Shown: piece by piece, positions 1 through 5,035 of the stretch
Position numbering within the stretch: the stretch's first letter is position 1
Layout: every line of letters begins with the position of its first letter
DNA from: Bacilli bacterium
Lineage (GTDB): Bacteria; Bacillota_I; Bacilli_A; RF39; UBA660
Reading direction: 5' to 3'
Assembly: GCA_022793565.1 (NCBI GenBank)
Contig: JAAWDC010000002.1
Coordinates: 1-5,035, forward strand
DNA: 5,035 nucleotides
Notes under the pieces: model-generated
What the model saw: only the letters and a program-made list of their open reading frames with translations
Databases searched by the model: none
What the model was told of the DNA's origin: nothing
Program-made: the position numbers and the translations under genes

Positions 1-588
1 ATAGCAGGTAATCGTTATGTTATACGTCAAAAGAATAATGTTGTGTTTTTTTCTATTTTACTTGGGCTTTCTGGAATCTTTCTTGGAAATTTTGGTGTTT
101 CTTCTATTCCTTCACTTGTTAGTCTTTTAGTTGCTGGTATGTCAGCTATTAAGATAGGATTTAGTGGTATTAGGTTTTTTCAAGTAAGTAGGAGATTGAA
201 TCAAGAGTATCCTAATTGGAAAGGATTTGATTTGGAAGAATTATCTAAAGTAGAAAGTAAATTGTTTGATGAAGAGTTTGAAATTAAACATCAACAAATA
301 GAGATTACTTCGGAAATTAGAAATTTAGAACAAGAGTTAGATCGATTGACTCGCTTTGAAAATATTCATAGTGATTTTGAAGAACTGAAAAAAGACCCAT
401 ATTACGCTTCAGATACAGCTTCTGAATATGAGAGTGCTATTAAAGAAGGGGCACTATACGACCTACTGTTTGAAAAATTTTTAGAGGAACACTTTCTTCC
501 TGAAGATGTTCACTTAGATACTGTATTAGAGGAACCTATTTCTTATACTAAGAAGGATCAGGCACCTGTCAAAGTTTATAAATTTTAG
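1..588 (+). CDS. Unrecognised membrane protein with charged coiled-coil tail (5' end outside window)
   Basis: The reading frame is open from the first base of the window to a TAG at 586-588, giving 195 residues, so the true start lies to the left. A GTG at 43 could be read as a start, but no ribosome binding site precedes it and the frame continues upstream in sensible codons, so I treat the gene as 5'-partial. Two hydrophobic segments are visible, roughly window residues 15-35 and 39-61, separated by a short polar turn and followed by basic residues (RR). This suggests a membrane hairpin with the C-terminal part in the cytoplasm. From about residue 78 to 120 the chain is rich in Glu, Lys, Leu and Ile with heptad-like spacing, consistent with a coiled coil; the rest is acidic. 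I do not recognise a family and propose no function. A strong terminator follows about 30 nt after the stop, so this is the last gene of its transcript. Confidence 0.75.
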   Translation: MAGNRYVIRQKNNVVFFSILLGLSGIFLGNFGVSSIPSLVSLLVAGMSAIKIGFSGIRFFQVSRRLNQEYPNWKGFDLEELSKVESKLFDEEFEIKHQQIEITSEIRNLEQELDRLTRFENIHSDFEELKKDPYYASDTASEYESAIKEGALYDLLFEKFLEEHFLPEDVHLDTVLEEPISYTKKDQAPVKVYKF

Positions 589-617
589 TACAAGTATTTT
601 AAATTGTATATTTTATT

Positions 618-656
618 AAAAAAGTATTACTTTTCTAGTTGAAGTTGTACTTTTTT
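618..656 (+). terminator. Intrinsic terminator after the first gene
   Basis: The left arm is 618-632 and the right arm 642-656, with a 9-nt loop. They form a 15-bp stem with one G-U pair and one mismatch. The right arm ends in a run of six T, continuing TATTTTG. Because the left arm starts with six A the element is nearly symmetric, so it could also work on the other strand, but no gene approaches from the right. Confidence 0.8.
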
Positions 657-774
657 ATTTTGAGAGTTACTGCTTTGGTTCAAGAATTTTGTGTGTAAAT
701 ACTGTGCCAATTAGAGCAAGGTGATCGGACAAAAGAAGAATTTTTGTCCATATTTTAGTACTTCTGTAGTAATA
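657..774. other. Gene-free stretch with one perfect hairpin
   Basis: I see no credible coding frame, tRNA or known RNA here. The only structure is a perfect 8-bp hairpin, GGACAAAA at 727-734 and TTTTGTCC at 742-749, with a 7-nt loop. It is followed by ATATTTTAG, too weak a U-tract for a confident terminator call. The region lies between the terminator of the first gene and the promoter of the leuS unit, so it is either spacer or a small RNA I cannot identify. Confidence 0.4.
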
Positions 775-807
775 AACGAGCGTTAATAAAAAAGATGCTT
801 GTTTTTT
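775..807 (+). terminator. Terminator-like hairpin directly upstream of the leuS promoter
   Basis: AACGAGCGTT (775-784) pairs with GATGCTTGTT (794-803) across an A-rich loop, giving 10 pairs of which three are G-U, followed by T804-T807, AAA and five T. This is a reasonable intrinsic terminator shape. It overlaps the -35 region of the leuS promoter. Since the first gene already has a terminator at 618-656, it may serve as a second barrier or end an unrecognised transcript from 657-774. Confidence 0.5.
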
Positions 808-825
808 AAATTTTTATGATATAAT
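799..825 (+). promoter_or_regulatory. Extended -10 promoter of the T-box / leuS unit
   Basis: A perfect TATAAT lies at 820-825, preceded at the extended -10 position by TG (817-818) with one intervening base, the vegetative sigma-A extended -10 form. The -35 region is weak: TTGTTT at 799-804 has only a 15-nt spacer, and nothing better is seen at 17. The extended -10 probably compensates. The start of transcription should be near 832, just upstream of T-box stem I. Confidence 0.7.
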
Positions 826-831
826 AAATTA

Positions 832-1027
832 TAGTTTCATGTTGAGAAAAGAAGTAGTAGATAGATATTCTTTTTTAGAGAGTCTATGGTAGGTGAAAAT
901 AGATATAGAAGATTTATCGAACTTGTCTTTTGGAATGAATTGGGTAACTCCGTTATCAGTTTAGAGAAATAAATAAGGTGGTACCACGAGTTATGTCGTC
1001 CTTTGGCATAGTTCGTGGTTTTATTTT
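832..1027 (+). promoter_or_regulatory. T-box leader, leucine specific (specifier CUU)
   Basis: This leader reads tRNA-Leu charging and decides between termination and readthrough into the downstream unit. Stem I shows AGTA (853-856) for the 5' side of the specifier loop, the AGAGAG bulge (877-882), an apical TCTA/TAGA stem (883-886 with 900-903) closing a loop with GGTGAAAA (892-899), and GAA followed by the codon CTT (919-924). CUU is a leucine codon, matching leuS. A small stem III-like hairpin pairs 943-948 with 952-957. The T-box sequence runs 977-990. Its TGGT (979-982) would pair with the ACCA end of uncharged tRNA-Leu, whose discriminator base is A. The antiterminator pairs AAGG (975-978) with CCTT (1000-1003), and ACGA (986-989) with TCGT (996-999). 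The 5' limit is set from the promoter and is approximate. Confidence 0.93.
983..1027 (+). terminator. Conditional terminator of the T-box leader
   Basis: ACCACGAGTTATG (983-995) pairs with CATAGTTCGTGGT (1007-1019), a 13-bp stem with two G-U pairs, followed by TTTATTTT. Its left arm reuses T-box bases 983-989 needed for the antiterminator, so the two folds exclude each other. Uncharged tRNA-Leu should favour the antiterminator and transcription of the genes downstream. Confidence 0.9.
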
Positions 1028-1036
1028 GGAGGTGCG

Positions 1037-1471
1037 ATGGAGTTTTTTGTTAATTTTATTATTATATTTATTGTAGTTTATTTGGCTTTTTATTTTGTTA
1101 CTGTTCGTAAGGCTAGGAGAAATAGTAAAAAGATTCCAGTTGAAGTTCAGTATTTACTGATTCGTTATCAGATTGATTTAAAAAAGATTCGATACAGAAA
1201 CTTTGTTCATTCGATTGCGATTGTCGGAAGTATCGACATTGCCTTTGTTGGAGCAGTTGTCTTGTTTGTTAACAATACTTTTCTTCAACTACTTATTGGG
1301 TTTGTTTTACTTGTTCCAATTATTCTAGGTAGTTTTTTGGTTCTGGGGAAGTATTACCAAAAGAAGACACAAAGTGAAGATGAACTAGATTCTGAAGATG
1401 AAGAGGAATTAGAAATGCCAATAGTAAAAGAAAAAAGAAAGCGTGTGAAGGGAGAAAGAAGAAATGGATAG
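1037..1471 (+). CDS. Three-helix membrane protein of unknown function, first gene of the leuS unit
   Basis: This 144-residue protein has a hydrophobic segment at about 4-23, a basic loop (RKARR and KK, 24-32), an amphipathic stretch with Asp47 and several Lys/Arg (33-56), and two more hydrophobic segments at about 57-78 and 82-104. The cytoplasmic tail has an acidic run of Glu/Asp (113-126) followed by a basic end (131-142). The positive-inside rule puts the N-terminus outside and the tail in the cytoplasm. The ATG has GGAGGT at 1028-1033, so the ribosome site begins right after the T-box terminator and the gene is the first to respond to leucine-tRNA starvation. Its stop overlaps the leuS start by 8 nt in another frame, and the purine-rich codons of the basic tail double as the leuS ribosome binding site, so translation is probably coupled. 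I do not recognise the family. There is no transporter or enzyme motif, and 3 helices is small for a leucine transporter. Confidence 0.87.
   Translation: MEFFVNFIIIFIVVYLAFYFVTVRKARRNSKKIPVEVQYLLIRYQIDLKKIRYRNFVHSIAIVGSIDIAFVGAVVLFVNNTFLQLLIGFVLLVPIILGSFLVLGKYYQKKTQSEDELDSEDEEELEMPIVKEKRKRVKGERRNG
1448..1454 (+). promoter_or_regulatory. leuS ribosome binding site inside the preceding gene
   Basis: AAGGGAG at 1448-1454 lies 9 nt before the ATG at 1464, within the last codons of the membrane protein gene. It supports 1464 as the leuS start: the N-terminal MDSTQNIEKKWQKYW is the usual beginning of bacterial LeuRS, so no residues are missing. Confidence 0.75.
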
Positions 1472-4310
1472 TACTCAAAACATTGAAAAAAAGTGGCAAA
1501 AATATTGGAAGGAGCATCATACCTTTGAAGCAAAGATTGATCCTTCGAAAGAAAAATATTATTATTTGGTGGAGTTTCCATATCCTAGTGGGGCGGGTCT
1601 TCACGTAGGACATGTGCGAAGTTATACTGCATTAGATGCGATGGCTCGAAAGAAGCGATTAATGGGATATAACGTATTATTCCCAATGGGATGGGACGCA
1701 TTTGGTGCGCCTGCTGAACAATATGCGATTAAGAATCATATTCATCCAAGCATTGCAGTAAAGGAGAATATTCAAACTTTTAAAGGACAAATTGAAAAAC
1801 TAGGAATTTCCTTTGACTGGTCTCGTGAATTTTCAACGACAGATCCTGAATATTACAAATGGACACAGTGGCAGTTTTTACAATTTTTTAAACATGGTAT
1901 GGCATATAAAGCGAAGAAGAATATTAACTGGTGTCCAAAATGTAAAACGGGACTTTCGAATGAGGATTCTAGTGGTGGTGTTTGCGAGCGTTGTGGGACA
2001 CAGGTAGAACAACGAGAAAAGGAGCAGTGGATGCTTCGGATGAGTGATTATTCTGAGAGTTTAATTGATGGACTTAAGGATACAGATTTTCAGGAGAAAA
2101 TTAAAACTGCTCAAATCAATTGGATTGGGAAATCTGTTGGTGCGGAGGTTGATTTTGATCTTGCTCAAGTAGATGAGAAATTAAAGGTTTATACTACTCG
2201 CCCAGATACTTTATATGGGGTTACATTCAAGGTTATTGCACCAGAACATCCATATATTGATTTATATAGTGGATTAATTAAAAATATGAATGAGATTATC
2301 GATTACCGTGAGCGTTCGAATAAGAAGACAGAGTTTGAGCGTACACAACTTGTAAAGGATAAAACAGGAGTTAAAATCGAAGGTCTTACTGCGATTAATC
2401 CAATTACTAAAAAGGAGATTCCAATTTATATCTCAGACTATGTAATGATGAATTATGGAACAGGGGCAATTATGGCAGTTCCAGCACATGATGATCGTGA
2501 TTATGATTTTGCGAAGAAATTTGGAATTGAGGTTATTCCTGTTCTTGCACCTATTTATGAATCTGTGGAAACCCCTCCAATCGAAGGAAAGAAAAATACT
2601 GAGAGAGATACTGTTATTGTTGTTGTAAAACATCCAAGTGAAGATAAATACTTATGTGTACGATATCAGAAATTTGGTTGGCAGACTTTCATTATGGGAG
2701 GAATTGAGAAAACTGAGTCTCCAGAAGAGGCAGCTTTCCGAGAGGTTATTGAGGAGTCTGGGTACATAGATATTAAGAATGTTCAATTACTTTCCTATGT
2801 TTTTCAAGAACATTTTTATGCAGCTCATAAGGATGTGAATCGTTTGACAACAAATCGTGTGTTGGTTGTTGAACTTAATTCATTAAACCAAGAAGAGATG
2901 TCTGAAGAAGAAAAGCAAGTTCAAGAACCTGTTTGGGTTTCTAAAAAGGAACTTCGCAGCTTCTTGACTTTTGAAACGCATCGTAAGATTTGTGATTTAC
3001 TAGATGGAGGAGAGCAGGCTTTTATTACTGACGGTACACATATTAATTCTGATATTTTAAACGGACTTAATAAACAAGAGGCAATTGATGTGATGATTCA
3101 ATACTTAGAAGAACATGGACTTGGTCAGAAAAAAACTAATTATAAGTTGCAAGATTGGATTTTCACAAGGCAAAGGTTTTGGGGTGAACCTATTCCTCTT
3201 ATTTATTGTGAGGATTGTGGATGGATTCCTGTTCCTGAAGAGGAGCTTCCTGTACTTTTACCAGACGTTGCTGAGTATGAACCAACAGATGATGGAGAGA
3301 GTCCATTAGCTAGAATTCCTGAATTTGTCAATACAACTTGTCCACACTGTGGAAAAAAAGCAAAAAGAGAGACGGATACAATGCCGAACTGGGCAGGTTC
3401 TTCTTGGTATTGGTTACGATATATGGATCCACATAATTCGAAAGAATTTGTTGGGCAAGAAGCTTTGAAATACTGGGGTAAAGTCGATTGGTATAATGGT
3501 GGTATGGAGCATGCTACTAGGCATTTACTTTATGCGAGATTCTGGAATCAGTTCTTATTTAATCAGGGACTTGTACCTAATAGCGAGCCATTTAAGGTTC
3601 GTGCAGCACATGGTATGATTCTTGGTGAAGGTGGCGTTAAGATGAGTAAGAGTCTTGGAAACGTTATCAATCCAGATGATATTGTTGCAACATATGGAGC
3701 TGATTCTCTTCGAACATATGAGATGTTTATTGGTGACTATGAAAAAGAGGCTACTTGGAGTGAGCAGGGATTGATTGGTTGCCGTCGGTACTTGGATAAA
3801 GTAATTCGTCTTGGGGAAAAGGTAACTTCTGGTGACTATTATTCTAAAGAGTTAGAAAAAGATATCCACAGAACTGTGAAAAAAGTAACAGAGGATATGG
3901 ATTCTTTAAAATTTAATACTGCGATTTCTTCTTTGATGATTTTGATTAATAAAATGGAAAAACAAGATTCTATTACTTCTTTAGATTACAGAACTTATTT
4001 GACCTTATTAAATCCAATTACACCACATCTTACTGAAGAATTAAATGAAATTTATCATTTAGGGTCTCCAATTTGTGAATCTAGTTGGCCTATTTATGAT
4101 CCTTCTATGTTGGTTGATTCTGAAAAAGAGATTGCTGTACAAGTAAATGGAAAGGTTCGTGCGACTATTATGGTTCATATGGATGATAGCGATGAGAGAA
4201 TTGAAGAAATGGCTCTAGCTTCTCCTAATGTTCAAAAACATATGGAAGGTAAAGATCTTGTTAAGGTAATTGTTATTAAAGGAAAGATTGTTAATATTGT
4301 TGTGAAATAG
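1464..4310 (+). CDS. leuS: Leucyl-tRNA synthetase with a Nudix hydrolase domain inserted in the editing domain
   Basis: A cytoplasmic class I synthetase (EC 6.1.1.4) that joins leucine to tRNA-Leu with ATP. The Rossmann core carries HVGH (47-50) and KMSKS (726-730). The CP1 editing domain, about 222-555, keeps TTRPDT (244-249) and HDDRD (342-346), the Thr-rich strand and the Asp needed to hydrolyse mischarged tRNA. Two CxxC pairs form likely zinc sites: Cys157/160/174/177 and Cys582/585/626/629. The anticodon-binding helical domain spans about 795-880, and a small C-terminal domain starts near 888 (VQVNGKVRA). At 948 residues it is about 140 longer than the roughly 804-residue Bacillus enzyme. 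The excess is a Nudix domain at about 366-516, placed between the strand GIEVIPV and NSDILNGL. The reading frame is unbroken and codon use does not change across the insert. The gene lies under a leucine T-box and ends before a terminator at 4320. The LeuRS assignment is certain; the Nudix activity is inferred from motif integrity. Confidence 0.98.
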   Translation: MDSTQNIEKKWQKYWKEHHTFEAKIDPSKEKYYYLVEFPYPSGAGLHVGHVRSYTALDAMARKKRLMGYNVLFPMGWDAFGAPAEQYAIKNHIHPSIAVKENIQTFKGQIEKLGISFDWSREFSTTDPEYYKWTQWQFLQFFKHGMAYKAKKNINWCPKCKTGLSNEDSSGGVCERCGTQVEQREKEQWMLRMSDYSESLIDGLKDTDFQEKIKTAQINWIGKSVGAEVDFDLAQVDEKLKVYTTRPDTLYGVTFKVIAPEHPYIDLYSGLIKNMNEIIDYRERSNKKTEFERTQLVKDKTGVKIEGLTAINPITKKEIPIYISDYVMMNYGTGAIMAVPAHDDRDYDFAKKFGIEVIPVLAPIYESVETPPIEGKKNTERDTVIVVVKHPSEDKYLCVRYQKFGWQTFIMGGIEKTESPEEAAFREVIEESGYIDIKNVQLLSYVFQEHFYAAHKDVNRLTTNRVLVVELNSLNQEEMSEEEKQVQEPVWVSKKELRSFLTFETHRKICDLLDGGEQAFITDGTHINSDILNGLNKQEAIDVMIQYLEEHGLGQKKTNYKLQDWIFTRQRFWGEPIPLIYCEDCGWIPVPEEELPVLLPDVAEYEPTDDGESPLARIPEFVNTTCPHCGKKAKRETDTMPNWAGSSWYWLRYMDPHNSKEFVGQEALKYWGKVDWYNGGMEHATRHLLYARFWNQFLFNQGLVPNSEPFKVRAAHGMILGEGGVKMSKSLGNVINPDDIVATYGADSLRTYEMFIGDYEKEATWSEQGLIGCRRYLDKVIRLGEKVTSGDYYSKELEKDIHRTVKKVTEDMDSLKFNTAISSLMILINKMEKQDSITSLDYRTYLTLLNPITPHLTEELNEIYHLGSPICESSWPIYDPSMLVDSEKEIAVQVNGKVRATIMVHMDDSDERIEEMALASPNVQKHMEGKDLVKVIVIKGKIVNIVVK
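2559..3011 (+). other. Nudix hydrolase domain embedded in LeuRS
   Basis: This is the part of leuS coding for about residues 366-516. The Nudix box is at residues 412-434 (DNA 2697-2765) and fits G-x5-E-x7-R-E-U-x-E-E-x-G-U exactly: Gly412, Glu418, Arg426-Glu427, Glu430-Glu431, Gly433, with Tyr434 at the last hydrophobic position. A beta strand (TVIVVVKH, 383-390) precedes it, and a WVSKKEL segment (491-497) with a helix (HRKICDLL) follows, the usual order of a complete Nudix fold of about 140 residues. Nudix enzymes cleave nucleoside diphosphates linked to another group, using a divalent metal held by the REUxEE glutamates. The substrate cannot be read from this sequence. From memory, similar insertions are found in LeuRS of Patescibacteria (CPR); I could not verify this. 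Confidence 0.93.
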
Positions 4311-4319
4311 GAAAATAAG

Positions 4320-4352
4320 AAAAAGTGACTGTTTTTGACAGGCACTTTTTTT
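4320..4352 (+). terminator. Intrinsic terminator after leuS
   Basis: AAAAAGTG (4320-4327) pairs with CACTTTTT (4343-4350), and CTG (4329-4331) with CAG (4339-4341), with one A-G mismatch between them and a 7-nt loop. The right arm ends in seven T. It starts 10 nt after the leuS stop and ends the T-box unit, although readthrough into the small gene 20 nt further on is possible. Confidence 0.85.
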
Positions 4353-4372
4353 ATACTTGAGTTGGTGATTTT

Positions 4373-4546
4373 ATGAAAGTAAAGATTTTTGATTTCGAGG
4401 ATGAGAAAGATTTAGAATCAGCTATTAATGATTTTTTGGATCAAGATATGGATTTAATAGATATTAAGTACCAAGTTTCTTCTAGTATTTATAGTGAAGA
4501 GCAAATTTATTGTTTTTCGGCTATGATTATTTATTGTAACAAATAG
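4373..4546 (+). CDS. Cse60-family small protein
   Basis: This 57-residue gene matches the pattern I know for the Cse60 (YteV) family: an N-terminal MKVKIFD strand, an acidic EKDLESAINDFL helix, then IDIKYQVSSS and the hallmark EQIYCFSAMIIY near the C-terminus. The length fits the family, about 60 residues. In Bacillus subtilis Cse60 is a small sporulation-associated protein made in the mother cell; its molecular role is not known to me. The short alternating strands suggest a compact alpha/beta fold, and there is no signal peptide. GGTGAT at 4364-4369 gives a Shine-Dalgarno site close to the ATG. No promoter fits in the 20 nt between the leuS terminator and this gene, so transcription may depend on readthrough or on a promoter inside leuS. 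The family assignment rests on memory of the motif. Whether the host forms spores cannot be decided here. Confidence 0.8.
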   Translation: MKVKIFDFEDEKDLESAINDFLDQDMDLIDIKYQVSSSIYSEEQIYCFSAMIIYCNK

Positions 4547-4568
4547 TTTTTGTAAAATCGTTTTTGTA

Positions 4569-4600
4569 AATGTCTACTTTTACTTTTAAGTACATTTTTT
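4569..4600 (+). terminator. Weak AU-rich terminator after the Cse60-family gene
   Basis: AATGT and ACTT (4569-4573 and 4576-4579, with a 2-nt bulge) pair with AAGTACATT (4588-4596), followed by T4597-T4600, A and further T-rich sequence. The position 22 nt after the stop is right for a terminator, but the stem holds only two G-C pairs. An 11-bp direct repeat (GTTTTTGTAAA at 4546 and 4560) lies just before and may be chance in this AT-rich stretch. Confidence 0.5.
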
Positions 4601-4642
4601 ATTATTTCTTTATAAATAAAGGGAATTTGTTTTTATATATGT

Positions 4643-4712
4643 CTATTTTTGTGTCAATCGATACAAAAAATAGTGTATTTTTGTACAAAATGTCGATTAA
4701 AAAGTGTACAAT
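4643..4712 (+). promoter_or_regulatory. Probable promoter/operator region of the downstream exported protein
   Basis: TACAAT at 4707-4712 is a plausible -10 box for the gene starting at 4746. No good -35 is seen: TTGTAC at 4681-4686 would need a 20-nt spacer. Two nested symmetries stand out. CTATTTTTGT (4643-4652) pairs with ACAAAAAATAG (4663-4673) with one bulge, and TTGTACA (4681-4687) is inverted as TGTACAA (4705-4711) across 17 nt. The second repeat covers the -10 box, so a regulator bound there would block the promoter. The palindrome TTTTGTACAAAA (4679-4690) is perfect. The role is inferred from position only. Confidence 0.4.
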
Positions 4713-4745
4713 ATTTTTAGAAGATAGAAGGAGTGAAAAGTTGGC

Positions 4746-5035
4746 ATGAAAACTGTGTTGAGAAAAAGAGGAGTATCTGTTTTAGCATTTATTTGTTTGG
4801 GGCTTGGTGTATTTTTATTACCGTTGGCATTTGTTTCATTACCTAAACCTCAGCGTGCTAGTTATAATGCATATACATATCTGTCTTATAATACAGAGAA
4901 ATTTAGGTATTTATCAGATACACCGTATATAGAGGATCAGTCCTCAGTAGGCTATGGAAGTATTTTGTTAGATACTAATATTAATACAAGTTATAATAAT
5001 GCATTGATTACTTTAAATATTGATGGTGTTAAAAC
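4746..5035 (+). CDS. Exported protein, probable NPCBM-domain surface protein (3' end outside window)
   Basis: The first 96 residues are visible and the frame is open at the right edge. The N-terminus is basic (MKTVLRKRG) and followed by a hydrophobic core (about 11-32), a signal peptide or membrane anchor; a possible cleavage region is around PQRAS (35-39). From about residue 54 the pattern FRYLSDTPYI, a polar stretch, YGSILLDTNI and then ALITLNIDGVK resembles the beginning of NPCBM/NEW2 carbohydrate-binding-module-like domains found in secreted or wall-bound proteins. The match covers only the first part of that domain, and the conserved 'kGisaHa' segment would lie past the window edge, so the assignment is tentative. 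The only in-frame ATG is at 4746. AAGGAG at 4728-4733 precedes it by a rather long 12 nt, and an in-frame TGA at 4734 rules out an earlier start. It is transcribed separately from leuS. Confidence 0.75.
   Translation, partial: MKTVLRKRGVSVLAFICLGLGVFLLPLAFVSLPKPQRASYNAYTYLSYNTEKFRYLSDTPYIEDQSSVGYGSILLDTNINTSYNNALITLNIDGVK

Noticed and set aside
43..45. GTG as the start of the first gene
   Set aside because: The same frame is open to base 1 and no ribosome binding site precedes 43, so the gene most likely begins outside the window.
677..684. GGTTCAAG resembling a tRNA T-loop
   Set aside because: No acceptor, D or anticodon stems can be folded around it, so there is no tRNA.
1320..1613. Minus-strand open frames across the end of the membrane protein gene and the start of leuS (also 1354-1581)
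   Set aside because: They lie opposite well-supported coding sequence, have low-complexity Phe/Ser-rich translations from purine-rich sense codons, and have no ribosome site.
1813..2007. Short plus-strand frame inside leuS (likewise 3115-3309)
   Set aside because: Shadows of the leuS frame without start signals or recognisable protein features.
2433..2633. Minus-strand frame inside leuS
   Set aside because: The translation is low-complexity Asn/Ile-rich and opposite conserved editing-domain sequence.
4546..4570. 11-bp direct repeat GTTTTTGTAAA
   Set aside because: Only two copies of an AT-rich word at 14-nt spacing; no sign of a CRISPR, iteron or mobile-element end.
4691..4697. TGTCGAT resembling a Spo0A box (TGNCGAA)
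   Set aside because: One mismatch in a 7-mer within AT-rich DNA is too weak, and there is no second box.
4733..4743. GTG at 4733 and TTG at 4741 as starts for the last gene
   Set aside because: Both are in other frames. The TTG frame meets TGA immediately (TTG GCA TGA), and the GTG frame gives an unlikely protein that soon stops.

Overview
The window is strongly AT-rich, with tightly packed genes all on the + strand, Shine-Dalgarno sites of the AAGGAG/GGAGGT type, short U-tailed intrinsic terminators and a T-box leader. Together with a Cse60-family small protein this points to a low-GC Bacillota, most likely an uncultured or gut Bacilli-type lineage (Erysipelotrichales/RF39-like). The lineage is an inference from style and gene content; no marker gene settles it. 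All four complete or 3'-complete genes end in TAG.

Layout. Positions 1-588 hold the 3' part of an unrecognised membrane protein with a charged coiled-coil tail, closed by a terminator at 618-656. A gene-free stretch follows (657-774, with one hairpin), then a second terminator-like hairpin (775-807) next to an extended -10 promoter (817-825). That promoter starts a leucine-type T-box leader (about 832-1027). The GAA-CUU specifier region, the UGGU tRNA-acceptor bulge, the antiterminator and the competing terminator can all be read. The leader controls a two-gene unit: a 144-residue three-helix membrane protein of unknown function (1037-1471), overlapped by 8 nt by leuS (1464-4310). A terminator follows at 4320-4352, then a 57-residue Cse60-family gene (4373-4546), a weaker terminator (4569-4600), an AT-rich regulatory stretch with inverted repeats (4643-4712), and the start of an exported protein that looks like an NPCBM-domain surface protein and runs off the right edge (4746-5035).

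The main point of interest is leuS. It encodes a 948-residue leucyl-tRNA synthetase, about 140 residues longer than the Bacillus-type enzyme. The extra length is a complete Nudix hydrolase domain with a textbook Nudix box, inserted in a loop of the CP1 editing domain without loss of the editing or aminoacylation motifs. When uncharged tRNA-Leu accumulates, the T-box should raise both this composite enzyme and the small membrane protein. What the Nudix domain hydrolyses, and why a membrane protein shares the leader, are the open questions here.
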